From NCBI RefSeq assembly GCF_029784135.1, contig NC_073746.1, forward strand, positions 31,898,387 to 31,962,386: a DNA stretch of 64,000 nt, in the 5' to 3' direction. The DNA comes from Toxorhynchites rutilus septentrionalis (Eukaryota; Arthropoda; Insecta; Diptera; Culicidae). A model generated the notes under the pieces. That model was not told the origin of the DNA and searched no databases. It saw only the letters and a list, made by a program, of their open reading frames with translations. The stretch's first letter is position 1. The number at the start of each line of letters is the position of its first letter. The position numbers and the translations under genes were made by a program. Shown piece by piece: positions 1 through 10,759 of the stretch.

Positions 1-340
1 TATAGACAAGTATTTTGCATTCCATTTTTTATTCATTAGAGCCATTACCATAGAATTTAGATTTGAAAAAAAAAATCTGTATTTCTTAAAAGTAACTCAT
101 GAATGGAAGAATGGAAGCGATGGTGGTTCCTGTTCTTCACACGACACGAGAAAATGGATTGACAATTTTTCACAATCATATTGAACAAAAATAAAAATAA
201 ATTATTATATTATTAAAATATATTATTAATTTCAAAAATGTCCAAAACAAATGAAGCAATTGGAAATTGTTGACGTTTTTGAGTTATGATTTTTCAATGT
301 TTTATAGCGGTCCATAGACGTTCAATATTATTGTATAATA
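1..340. other. AT-rich non-coding DNA with a dispersed-repeat fragment
   Basis: I see no gene here. The stretch around 270-300 (a GAGTTATGATTTTTCAATG-like run) resembles internal parts of the repeat seen at 17700-17740, 34420-34440 and 53760-53785, so at least this part is dispersed-repeat debris. The short open frame that begins at 286 has no recognisable motif and runs into the next repeat. Confidence 0.4.
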
Positions 341-525
341 TTTTGGTTTGTACAAAAGATTGCTCCCATACGTACAAACATTCTGAAGCTTTTGAAACAG
401 ACGCTTTTATTTGCTCATTTCACCCTTCAGCACACGAAAAATCATTTTTTTCTAAAGATGAAATGTTTTCTGCCAATGCTAGTTCGGGTGCAGAATTCAA
501 TGATTTTGTAACGCTGCTCGGGTAA
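340..525 (+). repeat. Dispersed repeat, short copy of the family at 1440-1590 and 30930-31030
   Basis: The segment with ATACGTACAAACATTCT, then CTTTTATTTG, CACCCTTCAG, CACGAAAAA and AAATGTTTTCTGCCAA reappears with scattered substitutions at 1447-1560 in the same orientation. It also reappears inverted at 30940-31030. Three copies in one window show that this is interspersed repeat, not a gene. The overlapping 79-codon open frame is therefore treated as chance. Confidence 0.7.
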
Positions 526-529
526 AGTC

Positions 530-890
530 TCTCCATGACCAAGTGGATACAGGCATACAGATTATGCATTTTTATTTTGAAGAATGCCACGACCCATGAT
601 TATGCTCACGAAATAATAATTTGAAACGCAAACTTCCAAATAATAAACATATTTCATCATGACCTTCAACTATGTGTCAAATAGTGATAAAAAGCTTATT
701 AAATAGTGAAGTAAATTTCTAACGTATCTGATCTGTTTTTTCTTGGTTTGACATTTCTCGGTCACAATCAGTGAGGAATATTTGCGTAAACATTATTGGT
801 TGGTTTGGAATACTGATTTATTACATTAAATGAGCTTAAAAATAACAGAAAATTTGCTACTCTCTCATACTGGTACAGCATTTGTTTCAT
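530..890. other. Non-coding, nothing recognised
   Basis: AT-rich sequence with stops in all frames. I find no terminal repeats, no coding similarity and no RNA-like fold that I can support. Confidence 0.4.
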
Positions 891-1595
891 ATATATGCTA
901 AAATATTGCTATGCCATATATATAAGAGCAATATGAGCGAGCGAAGCAAGATACACTTTGCGAATAAGCACGCATTAACCCCTTGCAGATGATTTGATTT
1001 TCTTAGTTCTAAGAGGAAGGACTGTTCATATTCACTCAACTGTTTTATCCATTTCTCGATATGACTTACAGATACTGCTCTAATAGAAAGCATCAGACCT
1101 CAATAATATTTGGCGAGTCCAGCTCGTCATTGTCAGTTTGTTCAGGAAAGTTTATGACGTCATTTTCGTTCAAGTGGATAAAACTTTTTGCGTACTTTGC
1201 CACATACACGACCCAGGCCGATTTACGTTTATGATCTCCTTGTTACCCTTTGAAAACACTTTCCAACTTCATTTTGTAATGTGGTGCAATATTATCACGC
1301 ATTTATGAAACAGCATCAGTGGCTATGTAGATAGCGGGTTGTGTAAAATAGTCTTGCATTCCATCTGGCCTTGGTTCGATCCTCGATTGATGTCGTTTGG
1401 ACTTTTTTTTGGGTACAATCCCAATCAGTCAGAGAGAAATAGATGTCTGCTCCCATACATACAAACATTTTAAACTTTTTTGGGGCTTTTATTTGTTTAT
1501 TTAACCCTTCAGTACACGAAAAAGTATTTTTTCTTCCGAAGATGATATGTTTTCTGCCAACGCTAGTTTGGGTGTAGAATTACGTACGCGATATA
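890..1595 (+). repeat. Dispersed repeat with an internal tRNA-like (SINE-type) segment
   Basis: The region is matched in reverse orientation by 30930-31395. Shared blocks include the GCATATATAT/GCAATA stretch near 900, the AAACACTTTCCAACTTCA block near 1255-1275, TTTATGAAACAGCA-like sequence, and the closing CTCCCATACATACAAACA block. Between 1320 and 1390 lies a pol III-like segment: GTGGCTATGTAGATAGCG resembles a degenerate A box, and GGTTCGATCCTC at about 1373 resembles a B box. A tRNA-derived SINE embedded in a longer repeat would explain this. Copies differ by many indels, so the insertion is old. No target duplication was found. Confidence 0.6.
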
Positions 1596-1654
1596 GTGTT
1601 ATGTCGAAATGTGTTTTTGGAGATACATTATTTTGGAAAAATGTAGCAGAAATT

Positions 1655-1980
1655 AGTCGAATACTTCAATAACGTTAAGGTGATCAACAACATGCGAAGA
1701 GTGCTCTAAACGATTGAAAAGTCAATGGCAAAGTATGCTCAAGACAGTCGTTAAAAAAATCGAAGACGTTGAATTGCAATCACTATTGCATTAAAACTAA
1801 GGTCGAACGTCAGAAGAACATGTTTTCGAGCTAGGAGTTACTAGAGTAGCTGTTTTCAAATGTTTACACATATTGGGGAAGATTCAGAAGAAAGGCAAAT
1901 GGATACCACATGAATTGTCTAGAAGTGACATGCATAACCATCTCCAAAACGTTCCTTTACGCGAATTCTTTTTTTTATTT
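1655..1980 (+). pseudogene. Mariner transposase relic (N-terminal helix-turn-helix region)
   Basis: Conceptual translation in one frame gives EDVELQSLLH, then two stops, then SEEHVFELGVTRVAVFKCLH and ILGKIQKKGKWIPHEL, ending SRSDMHNHLQ. This is the paired helix-turn-helix and linker of mariner transposases, where the family carries blocks such as LAEELGVSQQAIS and GKIxKxGKWVPHEL. The upstream stretch from about 1655 has weak similarity to the first helix-turn-helix. The catalytic DDD domain is missing downstream, where the sequence changes character near 1980. Inactivating stops lie near 1790-1805. Subfamily is probably mauritiana-like, a tentative call. The element is a dead 3'-truncated fossil. 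Confidence 0.8.
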
Positions 1981-2515
1981 TAAAGGTTGTCATCAAATAG
2001 ATCCGCAAAGGCGATCGAGACACTGTCCAGCAACTCCATGTAGCTATCGGAACTCATTGTTGTCGAAATTGTGGAGATTTTTCCTTTGCTAAAATTTGAA
2101 GGGACTGCCTCCTTCGAAGATTCTGGTCGATTGTATCTGGGGATCCTTTCGAAGATCATGCCAATAATAGCCACAGTAGTCGAGACCATCGAGATTAAAC
2201 TTTTCTTGTCGTAAAGCATCAGATCATCCCATTCTACCCTCCAAACCATGTGCAGTCAGGCACTGTCAGGGTCCCCAGTGTTCGTTTGGTTCCCTTGCTT
2301 CTTTAAATACTCAGTCCATTCATAATCACCTAGATATAGTCACCAGATTTATCCATTTAGTAACACGTAAAATTTTATCCTAATGATTTGGGGTTTTGCG
2401 TAATGATGGTAAATTGAACTTGGCTACTTAAAAATAATCACTTTCGTAGATAATATTCTTAAACGTTATATTGTGCAAAGCACGACAGAAAATCTATCAA
2501 TATCTACATCAGGGA
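1980..2515. other. Non-coding with one unrecognised minus-strand open frame
   Basis: An 89-codon minus-strand frame (2249 to 1980) begins MVWRVEWDDL and ends FADLFDDNL. It has no repeat partners elsewhere in the window and no motif that I recognise. A short acidic and serine-rich stretch might come from a retroelement capsid region, but that is only a guess. No promoter or splice signals support it. Confidence 0.2.
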
Positions 2516-2560
2516 TTCTCCAACTATTTTGGTCAATGGACCTCTTTTCCAGAATGAAGA
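2511..2560 (+). repeat. Possible hAT-type terminal repeat
   Basis: CAGGGATTCTCCAACTATTT, followed by GGTCAATGGACC, has the form of hAT-superfamily ends seen in animals (CAGxGxTTCTCAAACT). Similar ends with proven 8-bp duplications occur at 59364 and 61779. No matching opposite end preceded by the same 8-bp flank was found in the window, so this is a lone terminus or a degraded element. Confidence 0.35.
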
Positions 2561-3767
2561 GTTACTTTAGACCCCTATAGTATTTTTTTTTTAAATTCTA
2601 TTTCTAGTTTTTTTATTCCTAGTCACATAAAATACTTACCAATTTGATAATTTTGCGGTAGTTCAAGTGAGCAAACTTGACATAATTTCTTCATCAAAAT
2701 TCAACAATATAAATAGACATTCAGTAAATATAAAGGTAATTATTTTTGAAAAAACTAACAAACGGGGTCGATATGGACCACTTTGAGAATCCCAGAAAAC
2801 ATACACTGCGCTGCACTCAAGATTAATTTTAATCAGCGCGCGTTCATAACAAACTCTCTTGGTACGAAGTGTACAAAACTCATAAACACGAGAGCGCCGA
2901 ATGAACACAGCGCAAAATTCAGATACTAAACATCGCCTCTCACTTATGTGATGCGTGCCTCATTTCGTACACACATCAAATTCTAGCGCCCGTTTTGTCT
3001 TCGCTCGTTCTAAGCAAAGCATAAAAACAGTAGCGTGCCTCCTTACTAACCGTATGCGCTTGTGTGAAGAAAATTAACTCTACAAAGGAAGCAAGCCAGA
3101 TTCAAGTGCGGTGTAAAACAGCTATAGATATACGGCGCAAGATTCGGCGCAGAACACGGCGCAAAACTCAGTGCAAAAACGATGCTGACAACAAAACATT
3201 TGAACTGTGTTTCGGTGGGTGCTCATTCGCCAGAGCATGAGAAGTCAACTGAGCACGAAAAACTTGCTACAAATCAGCACCGAGTTGCATTCTGATTATT
3301 ATATCAGAAACGAACTATTTGGACTTTGATTGAAGCAAATAAGTCACCAGAACACGGTGTTCGATGCCGTCTGTGTCGAATTGCGTGGCAATGTTGACAC
3401 ATTCGTATAACCCGGTTCGGTTTAACACGATTGGATTTCAGGAATGCAAAATCGAGATCCGTTCGGGTAATTTTGACACGACCGGATTACGGAATAATTT
3501 CTTCAGAATCGATCGTTTTTATTAATTCGTTTTCAATTGACAAGATCGATTTATTGTTCAGGCAAGATTACGACATAGCCGATCTCAAACAGTCCTTGAT
3601 GAACGTAAGGTTCGAAATCTTTCTTCATTAGGCGCAATCGATTTACATATCGTCGAAGAAACAGTTCCAGAGGTAGCGCTAATGTCGACAATGGGTTTTA
3701 GAAATCCCATTGTACGAAAAAATATGTGCTTCACGTGCATTCTAATTGGGAACTCTGCGCTATCACA
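2560..3767. other. Non-coding, unrecognised repeats possible
   Basis: No gene found. Around 3130-3175 a short motif CGGCGCA is repeated three times at about 15-bp spacing. Around 3410-3490 the words CGGTTCGGTTTAACACG and GACACGACCGGATTACGG suggest old repeat sequence. Short open frames here lack motifs. Confidence 0.3.
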
Positions 3768-3782
3768 TATCTTCGACATGTT

Positions 3783-4116
3783 TTTTTTTTATCCAAAATA
3801 TATATTTTTATTAAGGCTCATATGGCGTCAACCTGACGGGGCCGGGAGTTCAATATTTCGACAATGTTTGCCTTATAACTATGTTAGTAATATGCAACCG
3901 ATTACTCGCGGTTGGCTCGAGGTTAGTATTACAAGTGTTTTAGTAATTGTGATGTTGCTGTCTCCAATGCTCTGTACCTGTGCCCGACACGGGATACTTC
4001 CTTTTGGGATGCAGCTGACCATTAATCAGCAACGCCCCCTAGTCTGTACCCCATATCTAGCGTGGTACGTCTTCTCGACTCGAGGAATCCAGGATAGAAT
4101 GGTCACTAGCCGGCGC
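3783..4116 (-). mobile_element. Short retrotransposed insert with 15-bp target duplications, I-LINE-like 3' tail
   Basis: A 15-bp direct repeat TATCTTCGACATGTT flanks the insert (3768-3782 and 4117-4131). The insert starts with a poly(T) run, so it was integrated on the minus strand with a poly(A) tail. Its 3' region read on that strand contains CTCGAG followed by CCAACCGCGAGTAATCGGTT, and GAGCCTTAATAAAAATATA before the A tail. The 3' UTR of the I-clade LINE at 21640-22003 carries closely similar words at the same relative places (CTCGAGCAAACCGCGAGTAA; GAGCCTGTAAAAATAAACG). It is therefore either a strongly 5'-truncated copy of a related LINE or a SINE mobilised by it. The 164-codon open frame crossing it is not a gene. 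Confidence 0.8.
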
Positions 4117-4223
4117 TATCTTCGACATGTTGATATTACTATCGTTTTGATGCTGCTCCAAAAAGTTTTAGAATGAAGACAGCTTTCGAGTAAATTGTTC
4201 CCATTGTCGTTTTTTAACCAACA

Positions 4224-4690
4224 TTAAAAAAAATCGGTTGAATAACTGCAAAAAGCTTCTTGACCTTGATAGAACCTAATAAATTCTTTGAATTTATCCA
4301 GACATTCGTATCTCGCCTCCTGTGCTGTGCTCCAAGCTGCTTCCTGAATATAACGCGTATTTACTTTGAACATATAAAGCTTGATACATGTGGATGTCGC
4401 GTCTTCAAAATTCATCCGTCGATTTTCGGCGGCTTTCATTTAAGAAGAGTTTCAGGGCTTCAAACTTTACAACAACTCTGTTCATGGTCGCCCCTTTTTA
4501 AAATTGATATAACTAAGTGTTATCCACTTCTTCAAGTACTGCACATGAATAATGTTCAAATTAGATGAAATCATAATCACCAATACTGTGGATGAGTTCT
4601 TTGATGGTACCTCTCCTCTTTATATTCTCCGTTGGATCGCAAAGACGTTGTAAAGCTCTAAGAATGCCATCAAAGCTATCTGTATATGAT
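4224..4690 (-). pseudogene. Possible hAT-type (ZMYM-like) transposase relic
   Basis: Minus-strand translation gives YTDSFDGILRALQRLCDPTE, a short gap, KRRGTIKELIHSIGDYDFI, a stop, then fragments up to a 71-codon frame ending at 4224. The pattern of many small helices with LRALQ and a later VVKFEALKLFL segment resembles the C-terminal half of hAT transposases domesticated or spread as ZMYM/KIAA1586-type proteins. Frameshifts and stops interrupt it. The assignment rests on pattern memory alone; an alternative is another unrecognised transposon protein. Confidence 0.35.
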
Positions 4691-4977
4691 CTATTCTGAA
4701 CAGTGCCACAAATTATTATTTATTCACAAATGAAGATATTGGCTTTTTCCCAGTGTCGGATGAATTCTCTTCTGTTGAAACCCAACATCATATCTGTCAT
4801 CATGAGTATAACACAAGAGTCGAGGCGCGTGAACTTTGTTTGGTATATTGAACGAAAACAGCATGAACGAATTTCGATGGCCTGCATTCAGGCACTTTCA
4901 TTAATGTCAATAATTTCAGGTGATTATCACGAACGTTAAGTTGATCTTCATCGCTTGTTGTGTATTTTTATTGAAAA

Positions 4978-5200
4978 GGTGAAAAAAATAAAAAACCAGA
5001 AATCCGGATAACGGCAATATTAGTTTTCGTTGAACGTTGACCGTTGTGCGATGTTGAATCATTTAGAGCCAGTATCAATAAACCGTTGTCACTCATTACC
5101 CATATAATTGGTGGTGTATGCCATTCCCGGCCAATCGGGAGTAGATCAATAAAACGTAGCAAGAGTTATATTAAACATTCCATTGCCGAAGTCGCCAAAA
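4978..5200 (-). pseudogene. Unrecognised protein fragment, probably decayed
   Basis: A minus-strand frame reads FIDLLPIGREWHTPPIIWVM, then SDNGLLILALND and STSHNGQRSTKTNIAVIRIS. With a frameshift upstream, GDFGNGMFNITLAR can be joined. Composition and hydrophobic spacing look protein-like rather than random, but I do not recognise the family. No start or splice signals were found. It could be a processed pseudogene or part of a transposon. Confidence 0.3.
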
Positions 5201-5648
5201 AAAAGAATTTTGTGTGATGTATGACCATCCTTTACCATTAATCGATTTCACTCTCAATTGGACGACGATGATCTTCAATTTCGACGTTACGAATATCGTG
5301 ACGAAAATGAAGACGCAAATGAAAAATGAACTTCATGGCAAGCTGATGTTGATGTTCATTCCACTGGTGTTCATTGGTAGTGTTGTTTCATATTTATCGA
5401 CTCTCGCTTGAGCAGTAGGTTATCAATACAAGGGAGGCTGAAATTCGCCGTATTTGAATGTCGTGAACGTGAATGTTTTCGGCACTGATTCCGAATTACG
5501 AAGTATTCGTTTATGTCCCCTACATTTGTAAATTGTTGATTGAATTTATCGGAAAAAATCAGTCATAATTTAAAGTGATCATAAGATATTGAAAATTGTA
5601 ATGTTGGTCATCTATCACTTTATATGCTAGATTTAGGTATTCCTCACG
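5200..5648. other. Non-coding, nothing recognised
   Basis: The 65-codon plus-strand open frame at 5214-5411 shows no motif. No terminal repeats or RNA-like elements were found. Confidence 0.3.
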
Positions 5649-5654
5649 TCATTT

Positions 5655-5858
5655 TTTGTAGTAGTACTTAGCTGGGATTTCTATGCCAAGTAACACTCCT
5701 TGAATATTTTCAGAAGTGGCAAACTCCTGAATACACGTAATCCCAGTGTAAGTCGGAATAATTTTTTTTTGACTGAAAATTCCTCGGCCAGAACGGAATC
5801 GAACCCGAACCCCCAGCAGGATTATGTGTGACGCTAACCACTCGGCCACAGGAGTACC
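5655..5858 (-). mobile_element. tRNA-derived SINE (Feilai-like), minus strand
   Basis: Read on the minus strand, the head shows TGGCCGAGTGGTTAGCG, a good pol III A box, and GGGTTCGATTCC, a good B box about 35 bp later, as in a tRNA. The body continues with a TTTTCAGTCAAAAAA stretch, GTGTTACTTGGCATAGAAAT and GCTAAGTAC before stopping. The same body words recur in the SINE copies at 12483-12680 and 32283-32530 (GTTATTYGGC, ACCAAGTACTA), so this is a 3'-truncated member. The tRNA-like head does not continue into a proper acceptor stem, so it is not a functional tRNA gene. Confidence 0.8.
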
Positions 5859-5859
5859 T

Positions 5860-7573
5860 GCTCTGATATGGTATTATTCATTCTTTCGTTTAATATCAAT
5901 ATTTTACTGCTATCGTATTCCTTATGGTACGTACAAGTTTCTCAACGCTGCCAACCCTATCGGGTAATCCCAAAACCTGTGGCATCAATGGCAATTCATT
6001 GCGAATGGCCCCGTTCGTCATCCGACCGTCGTCATCGTCGTCTTCATTCAGATCGCAGCAGCAGCAGCAGCGAACGGGGGTAATTGTGACCGCCTGCCTC
6101 CCATATTTGGTACCGCGCGCTCGTCAGCTACCATGACTGCCGGTCAGAGAATACCTCATCTCTCGCGGAAGCTTCACGGATACAGGCAGGGTGTGTGCAA
6201 GTGCAACTGAAATTTGCGCTCGAGTAGGCGCACTTCGTCGGAGCGGAACGCCATACTTTTTACTGCCACAGATATCACCGTGTGCCAATCCGAGCGCGGT
6301 CCAATCGGATCAGCGGTACGCGTGGTACTTTCAATGGATTAGTATTTCTATATTTTATACATCTGTACTCTGAAAGAAGGGGGCTCCTGATCACGAGTTC
6401 GGCCGGTTTCGTACGAGACGATCTCTTTGTTGACAGAATTAATGTTAATTTAAGACGGGTATTAGCGTACGTGGAATTGTCGACAGCCCACCATAAACGG
6501 GGAGGAGATCGGTTCGAATCGAGGCCATCGGTGAGCCTAATGTGACAATTTGGATTACCACTGCACTGCCTGGCCGCGGCCAGCCCGTGGCGTGGGTTCG
6601 CCTCAATGGCATACCGGAGCGAAATGAATTGGATTAGTTGATCGGGTAATTGGCCCCCGCGCGGCAAGTGGTTGAAACTTTCACATTCGGACTCTTTGGC
6701 AGCACATTGCGGACATTATTCATCGTTAATTTGTGTCAATTGTGATAACCGTCAATCTAAAACAATCGTCTCAAATTATCCCTAGCGATACATATCTATT
6801 AGCCCGTCTGCACTACGCCACTAGACCAAAATTGACATGAAAAAAAGGGGAAAACGGATGAGGAGTGATTCGACACGTTGTTTGATGGCTTCTAATGAGC
6901 CTTGGTGGCGACGAAAAGCCGCAAAACGGAAGGTATTATCACTTCCCATTTCCATCCAATTTCTTCGGAAGAAAGCGGAAGATGCCGAAGAAAGAACGAT
7001 TCAATACATTGTGCTCAGAAAGCATCATCAAAATAAAAGGGACTCATTAGACCGAGAAATAGTGCCATCTGCGTTGTGCCTGCCACTTTTCCGAGAGATA
7101 GGGGATATGAATTATTCTGTTTTCCTTCTCGTCTCTTCCTGAACCAGAATTGTGTGCTAAAAGTCGTCATATGCTTTGATTGATCGATCGATGATCCTTT
7201 CGTATCAGAGGTCTGTTGTTGCTGCTGCTACTGCTGCTGGGAGATTCTGTGCAAACAATTGGTTGAGGTTGTGATATCCGATCATTAGGACCTCTAATGA
7301 TTGGTAATGACAATAATGAGGGTAATTATTATGCACACCAGCACCACAGATTACCACAATCAAGTGCAGTTTTGTATGTCTCGTTCACTTTTGTTGCTGG
7401 CTGGGTTTTCCCCCTTCGCTTGATCTTGTTGAGCCGAAAGAAGCTTGCCAGAGGTCGGCTGTTGTTTTGCATATCGGACTGTTTCTGATGTGAGATGATG
7501 AAGCAGTGAGTTAATAATATGTGGGTTTCATATATAGAATGATACAGAGGATTCTACATCGCCTCAATTTGGA
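5860..7573. other. Unique-looking, GC-richer intergenic or intronic DNA
   Basis: This segment has a higher GC content than its surroundings and lacks the window's repeats. It contains short CAG/CAA runs (6057-6075; GCTGCTGCTACTGCTGCTG near 7220). Open frames at 6275-6667 (minus), 6282-6545 (plus) and 6837-7142 (plus) overlap or antisense each other without motifs, so I treat them as GC-driven chance frames. Around 7297-7340 AT-rich homeodomain-like core words (TAATTATTATGC, TAATGATTGG) cluster, which could suit a regulatory region. Confidence 0.4.
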
Positions 7574-7937
7574 CCTACAATCAGTGTTGCCAAACGTACA
7601 GATTTATCTAGAATGGTACTGGTTTTTTAGATTTTTTGGTACAGATTACAGATTTTTGTACAAAAGCACAGATAGGTACAGATTTCCTGGAACAATAAAT
7701 TAATACCACCTGAAGTTGGTATCACTGGTGAGGCAGACATTTGATTTCGATGATTGGACCCTCAAGGCAGCTACAATGTCAAATCCCAGAAACATTCCCA
7801 ATCTAACAATGTTCGAGAAGTATTGGAAGCGTTTTCTGGTTTTATGGAATGGAATGAAAACCGTACCTAAATATTAAATTACTCCGTAAAGAAATTTTTG
7901 TTGGGTAAAAATCGGTTACCTGAAAAAAATCGTAAGG

Positions 7938-8452
7938 GGACGCGACCGCATATTTTCGACGTAGAACTACGCAATTATTTTATGCAATCCATTTGTTTAC
8001 CACTTCGGATATTACTTCAGAATGCATCGAAACTTTTGTAATAGATTATGCTCTTCGTTACAACCGTTCTAGAACCGCGAAACCGCGAAAGTTCATTTAC
8101 CTCTAGTATCTAAAATGACAATTTTCCTAGGCTTCTCCGTTTAAAAGTACGTTTAAATGAAACATTTTCCGGTCTGCACAACGACAAGCGAGTACCAAAG
8201 TACACAACAAAAAAAAAGGAAGTTCTTCCAGTTTTCATGAATTTAAACCGTTTAGAGATTAGCGAATTGTAATGTATAGCATATCAAACAAATCTTAGAG
8301 AATTTTTGAATTGATTGGTATGCAAATGATGAGAATTCTTCGTTCACAGTGAAAATAGTTATTAACGTCAACTTTATTTCATAAAAACGTGACCTGTTTT
8401 CTGATTTGGCACCCTTCCTGAAAGACGTAGTTCTACGTCAAAAACTACGCCA
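7938..8452. mobile_element. MITE of the GACGTAGNNCTACGTC family, copy 1
   Basis: Left end CGCGACCGCATATTTTCGAC leads into GTAGAACTACGC; right end contains the perfect palindrome GACGTAGTTCTACGTC (8424-8439). The interior from about 8225 (TTGTAATGTATAGCATATCA, AAACAAATCTTAGA, TTTATTTCATAAAAACGTGA) matches 38825-38990 directly and 40985-41125 inverted. No coding potential. It sits inside the hAT element at 7582-12853. Confidence 0.75.
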
Positions 8453-8459
8453 TCCTCCC

Positions 8460-10755
8460 AGAACATCTTGGCTTTTTCTCATCGAAAACTGTTGAAGGAA
8501 TTTTTTATAATGTCCATGAAGCCGAAGTCTTTTTTCGCTTGAGACAACTTTGCAGGGACCTGAACATTTGTTGATCTGATGGTGTAATTCCCGGTTAGTT
8601 TAGCTGGTAGGACAGTACCTCCTAGCCAGACATCAAATTAATTTTTTGTGTTGTCAAAGTGTCAAAAAGTGTAGCATTGCGCTAACATCTATCATATTGG
8701 TTAATTCTGTTTGTCCTGGATTACATATTACATAATCTCATATGATTTTTCTATCATGTCTATTGTACTTCATATAGAATCCTAGAGCCTAGAAGTATGA
8801 TACTGGAATGAGAGAAAAAAGACTACTCAGTACTAGCCTAAATACTCATCCATTCAATTCGCGTTGACGGCATTGAGTTTCATGTTCTGTCATTGTGAAG
8901 CGAAAGCGTCACAATGACAGAACATGAAACTCATTGTGAAGCGATTCATCAGGTTTTTATAAACGCATTTTTTAAATGAAAAAATGTGCATGAAACTTTA
9001 CTTCTCCCAATCGAATATGTATTCTACATAACAAAGGAACTTGGTTTTACGAAAATTGTAAAAATTACGAAGCAAAAAACTGTATCTGATGATTTTGCAT
9101 TATAATGATGAGTTTTTTGGTAGAAATATCAGGAAATGTATAGACGAATGCAAAAGCGTGCAAATCTGATTTTTCTTTCACGCCATCTTCGAGCTTTTAT
9201 AAATGTCAACAATGCACCTTCAATTACTTGAATTGCTTTGGAATAACGAAATAAAAAGTAATTATTATACAAGTGCGATCCAAATCCCAAACCTTCATTT
9301 ATCAGATCAGAAGGCACGAGGCCAGTTTTAAAATGTTAAAATTTGAATGAAAATTTTAACATCAAGTTATTCAATTACATAAAACCCGTATTCTTGACTC
9401 TTAGTTAACCATTTGTGTATACATTTTCGCATGAGATTTTTTCACCACCTGCAAAAAAGTGTTTTTCATTTACATAGAATACTAATTTGATAAGGAGAAG
9501 TAAACCTCCATTCATAATTTTTATTTCAAAAGCGTGTTCATTTCGCCTGAAAATCAATTACAGGGCCTTTCAGATTAAACGATCACGCAAAAAAAATCGA
9601 ATAGCTTCTTATGGATTTTTTTTCGCTCCGTCGATGGTAACACTGTATTACCCACTTCGGGACGATAATATTCGGCTATTCGTTCAGTCTGATCGGATGG
9701 TTTTTAGTGTCAAGATGTACAATTTACAAGAACGTGTATTTTTAGTGAAATAGTTTTACTCGGGCAACCGAAGTCTTAATGAAACTTTGTCCCCTTATGC
9801 TAAGAATTTCAACGTTTCTCGTCGTCGATTACTTCCTCTGGGGATACGTGAAGGACCGTTGCTATGTTTATACGCCACAAATTTAGAGGAACTTAAAGAA
9901 GGAATAACTCGGAATTTCAACAACATCGAAGACGTAATGTTAGAGTTGTGCATGAAGAATTTCGTTCACCGTTTCTAACGCGTTAATCAAAAAAGGGGTG
10001 GTCACATCGGAAATGTCCTAAAATAAGCTTTATTTTGTTTTTTTTTGAAAATGAAAATCGGTTCACTTTTGTAGAAGTTATTAAAATTTGTTGCGTGAGC
10101 GGTTAATCCGAAAGACCCTGTATTATATCTGACGCTCTTAGAGGCGAATGAACTGCAAAGTTTAAAGCCTCTTAAAAACAAAGAAAGAAAGAAGAAATCT
10201 GACGCTCGCCGAACTCGTAAAAAGACGCTCAATGCCGCCAACGCGGATTATGATGATCCGCGCCAACGCGAATTATGACAGCTCTCATTTCCAACCAGGA
10301 CAAATTTGGCAGAGATCCCATTGTAATTATTGCGGATCATTTTCATTCTGATGAAGTAAATACAAACATCAGGATAAATCGGGATCATTTTAGTAAAATC
10401 GGGCAAAATTGAGTGTTTGTCTGGAACGTCAGAGAACGTGCCAAAAAGTCTGGGAAATCCTGAAAAACCGGGAAGGTGCCCTGGTGGTGGCCATCCTGAG
10501 GCCCGCGACGTTGCTTATGCGGCCCGCGGCCTGATTTGAAATATGTTGCAAAAAAATTCATCTGGGTGATAAATCAGAATATAGATAAAAATTCATCCAT
10601 ACAAGTGAGTAAAAATAACTTTATGAGTAAGCCTTGTTAGCTGGGTATATCCAAGCTGATCATTTTCTGTTTTCTTTCCCGCTATTTCCGTGCTAATTCA
10701 ACCTTCTGCGCTCTCGCTATTGAAAGGCAGTTGAGTTCATTCACCATTTCAGTGT
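8460..10755. other. Interior of the large hAT, no gene recognised
   Basis: An inverted duplication of 21 bp or so around GTGAAGCGAAAGCGTCACAA near 8883-8935 forms a short hairpin (TTTCATGTTCTGTCATTGTG and its complement). The remaining sequence has short motif-free frames (9129-9317 minus, 9487-9753 plus, 9787-9978 plus). Near 10490-10540 GGCCCGCGACG and GCGGCCCGCGGCC resemble the ends of the hAT family found at 59364-61779. Confidence 0.4.
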
Positions 10756-10759
10756 CTAT

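Noticed and set aside
3682..4176. 164-codon plus-strand open frame
   Set aside because: It crosses both borders of the retrotransposed insert at 3783-4116, including its poly(T) start, so it cannot be an old gene.
5770..5858. tRNA gene on the minus strand
   Set aside because: A and B boxes are good, but the body that follows is shared with SINE copies and the acceptor stem does not close.
6275..6667. 130-codon minus-strand frame
   Set aside because: Overlaps an opposite-strand frame of similar length in GC-richer DNA, with no motif, no splice context and no repeat relatives.
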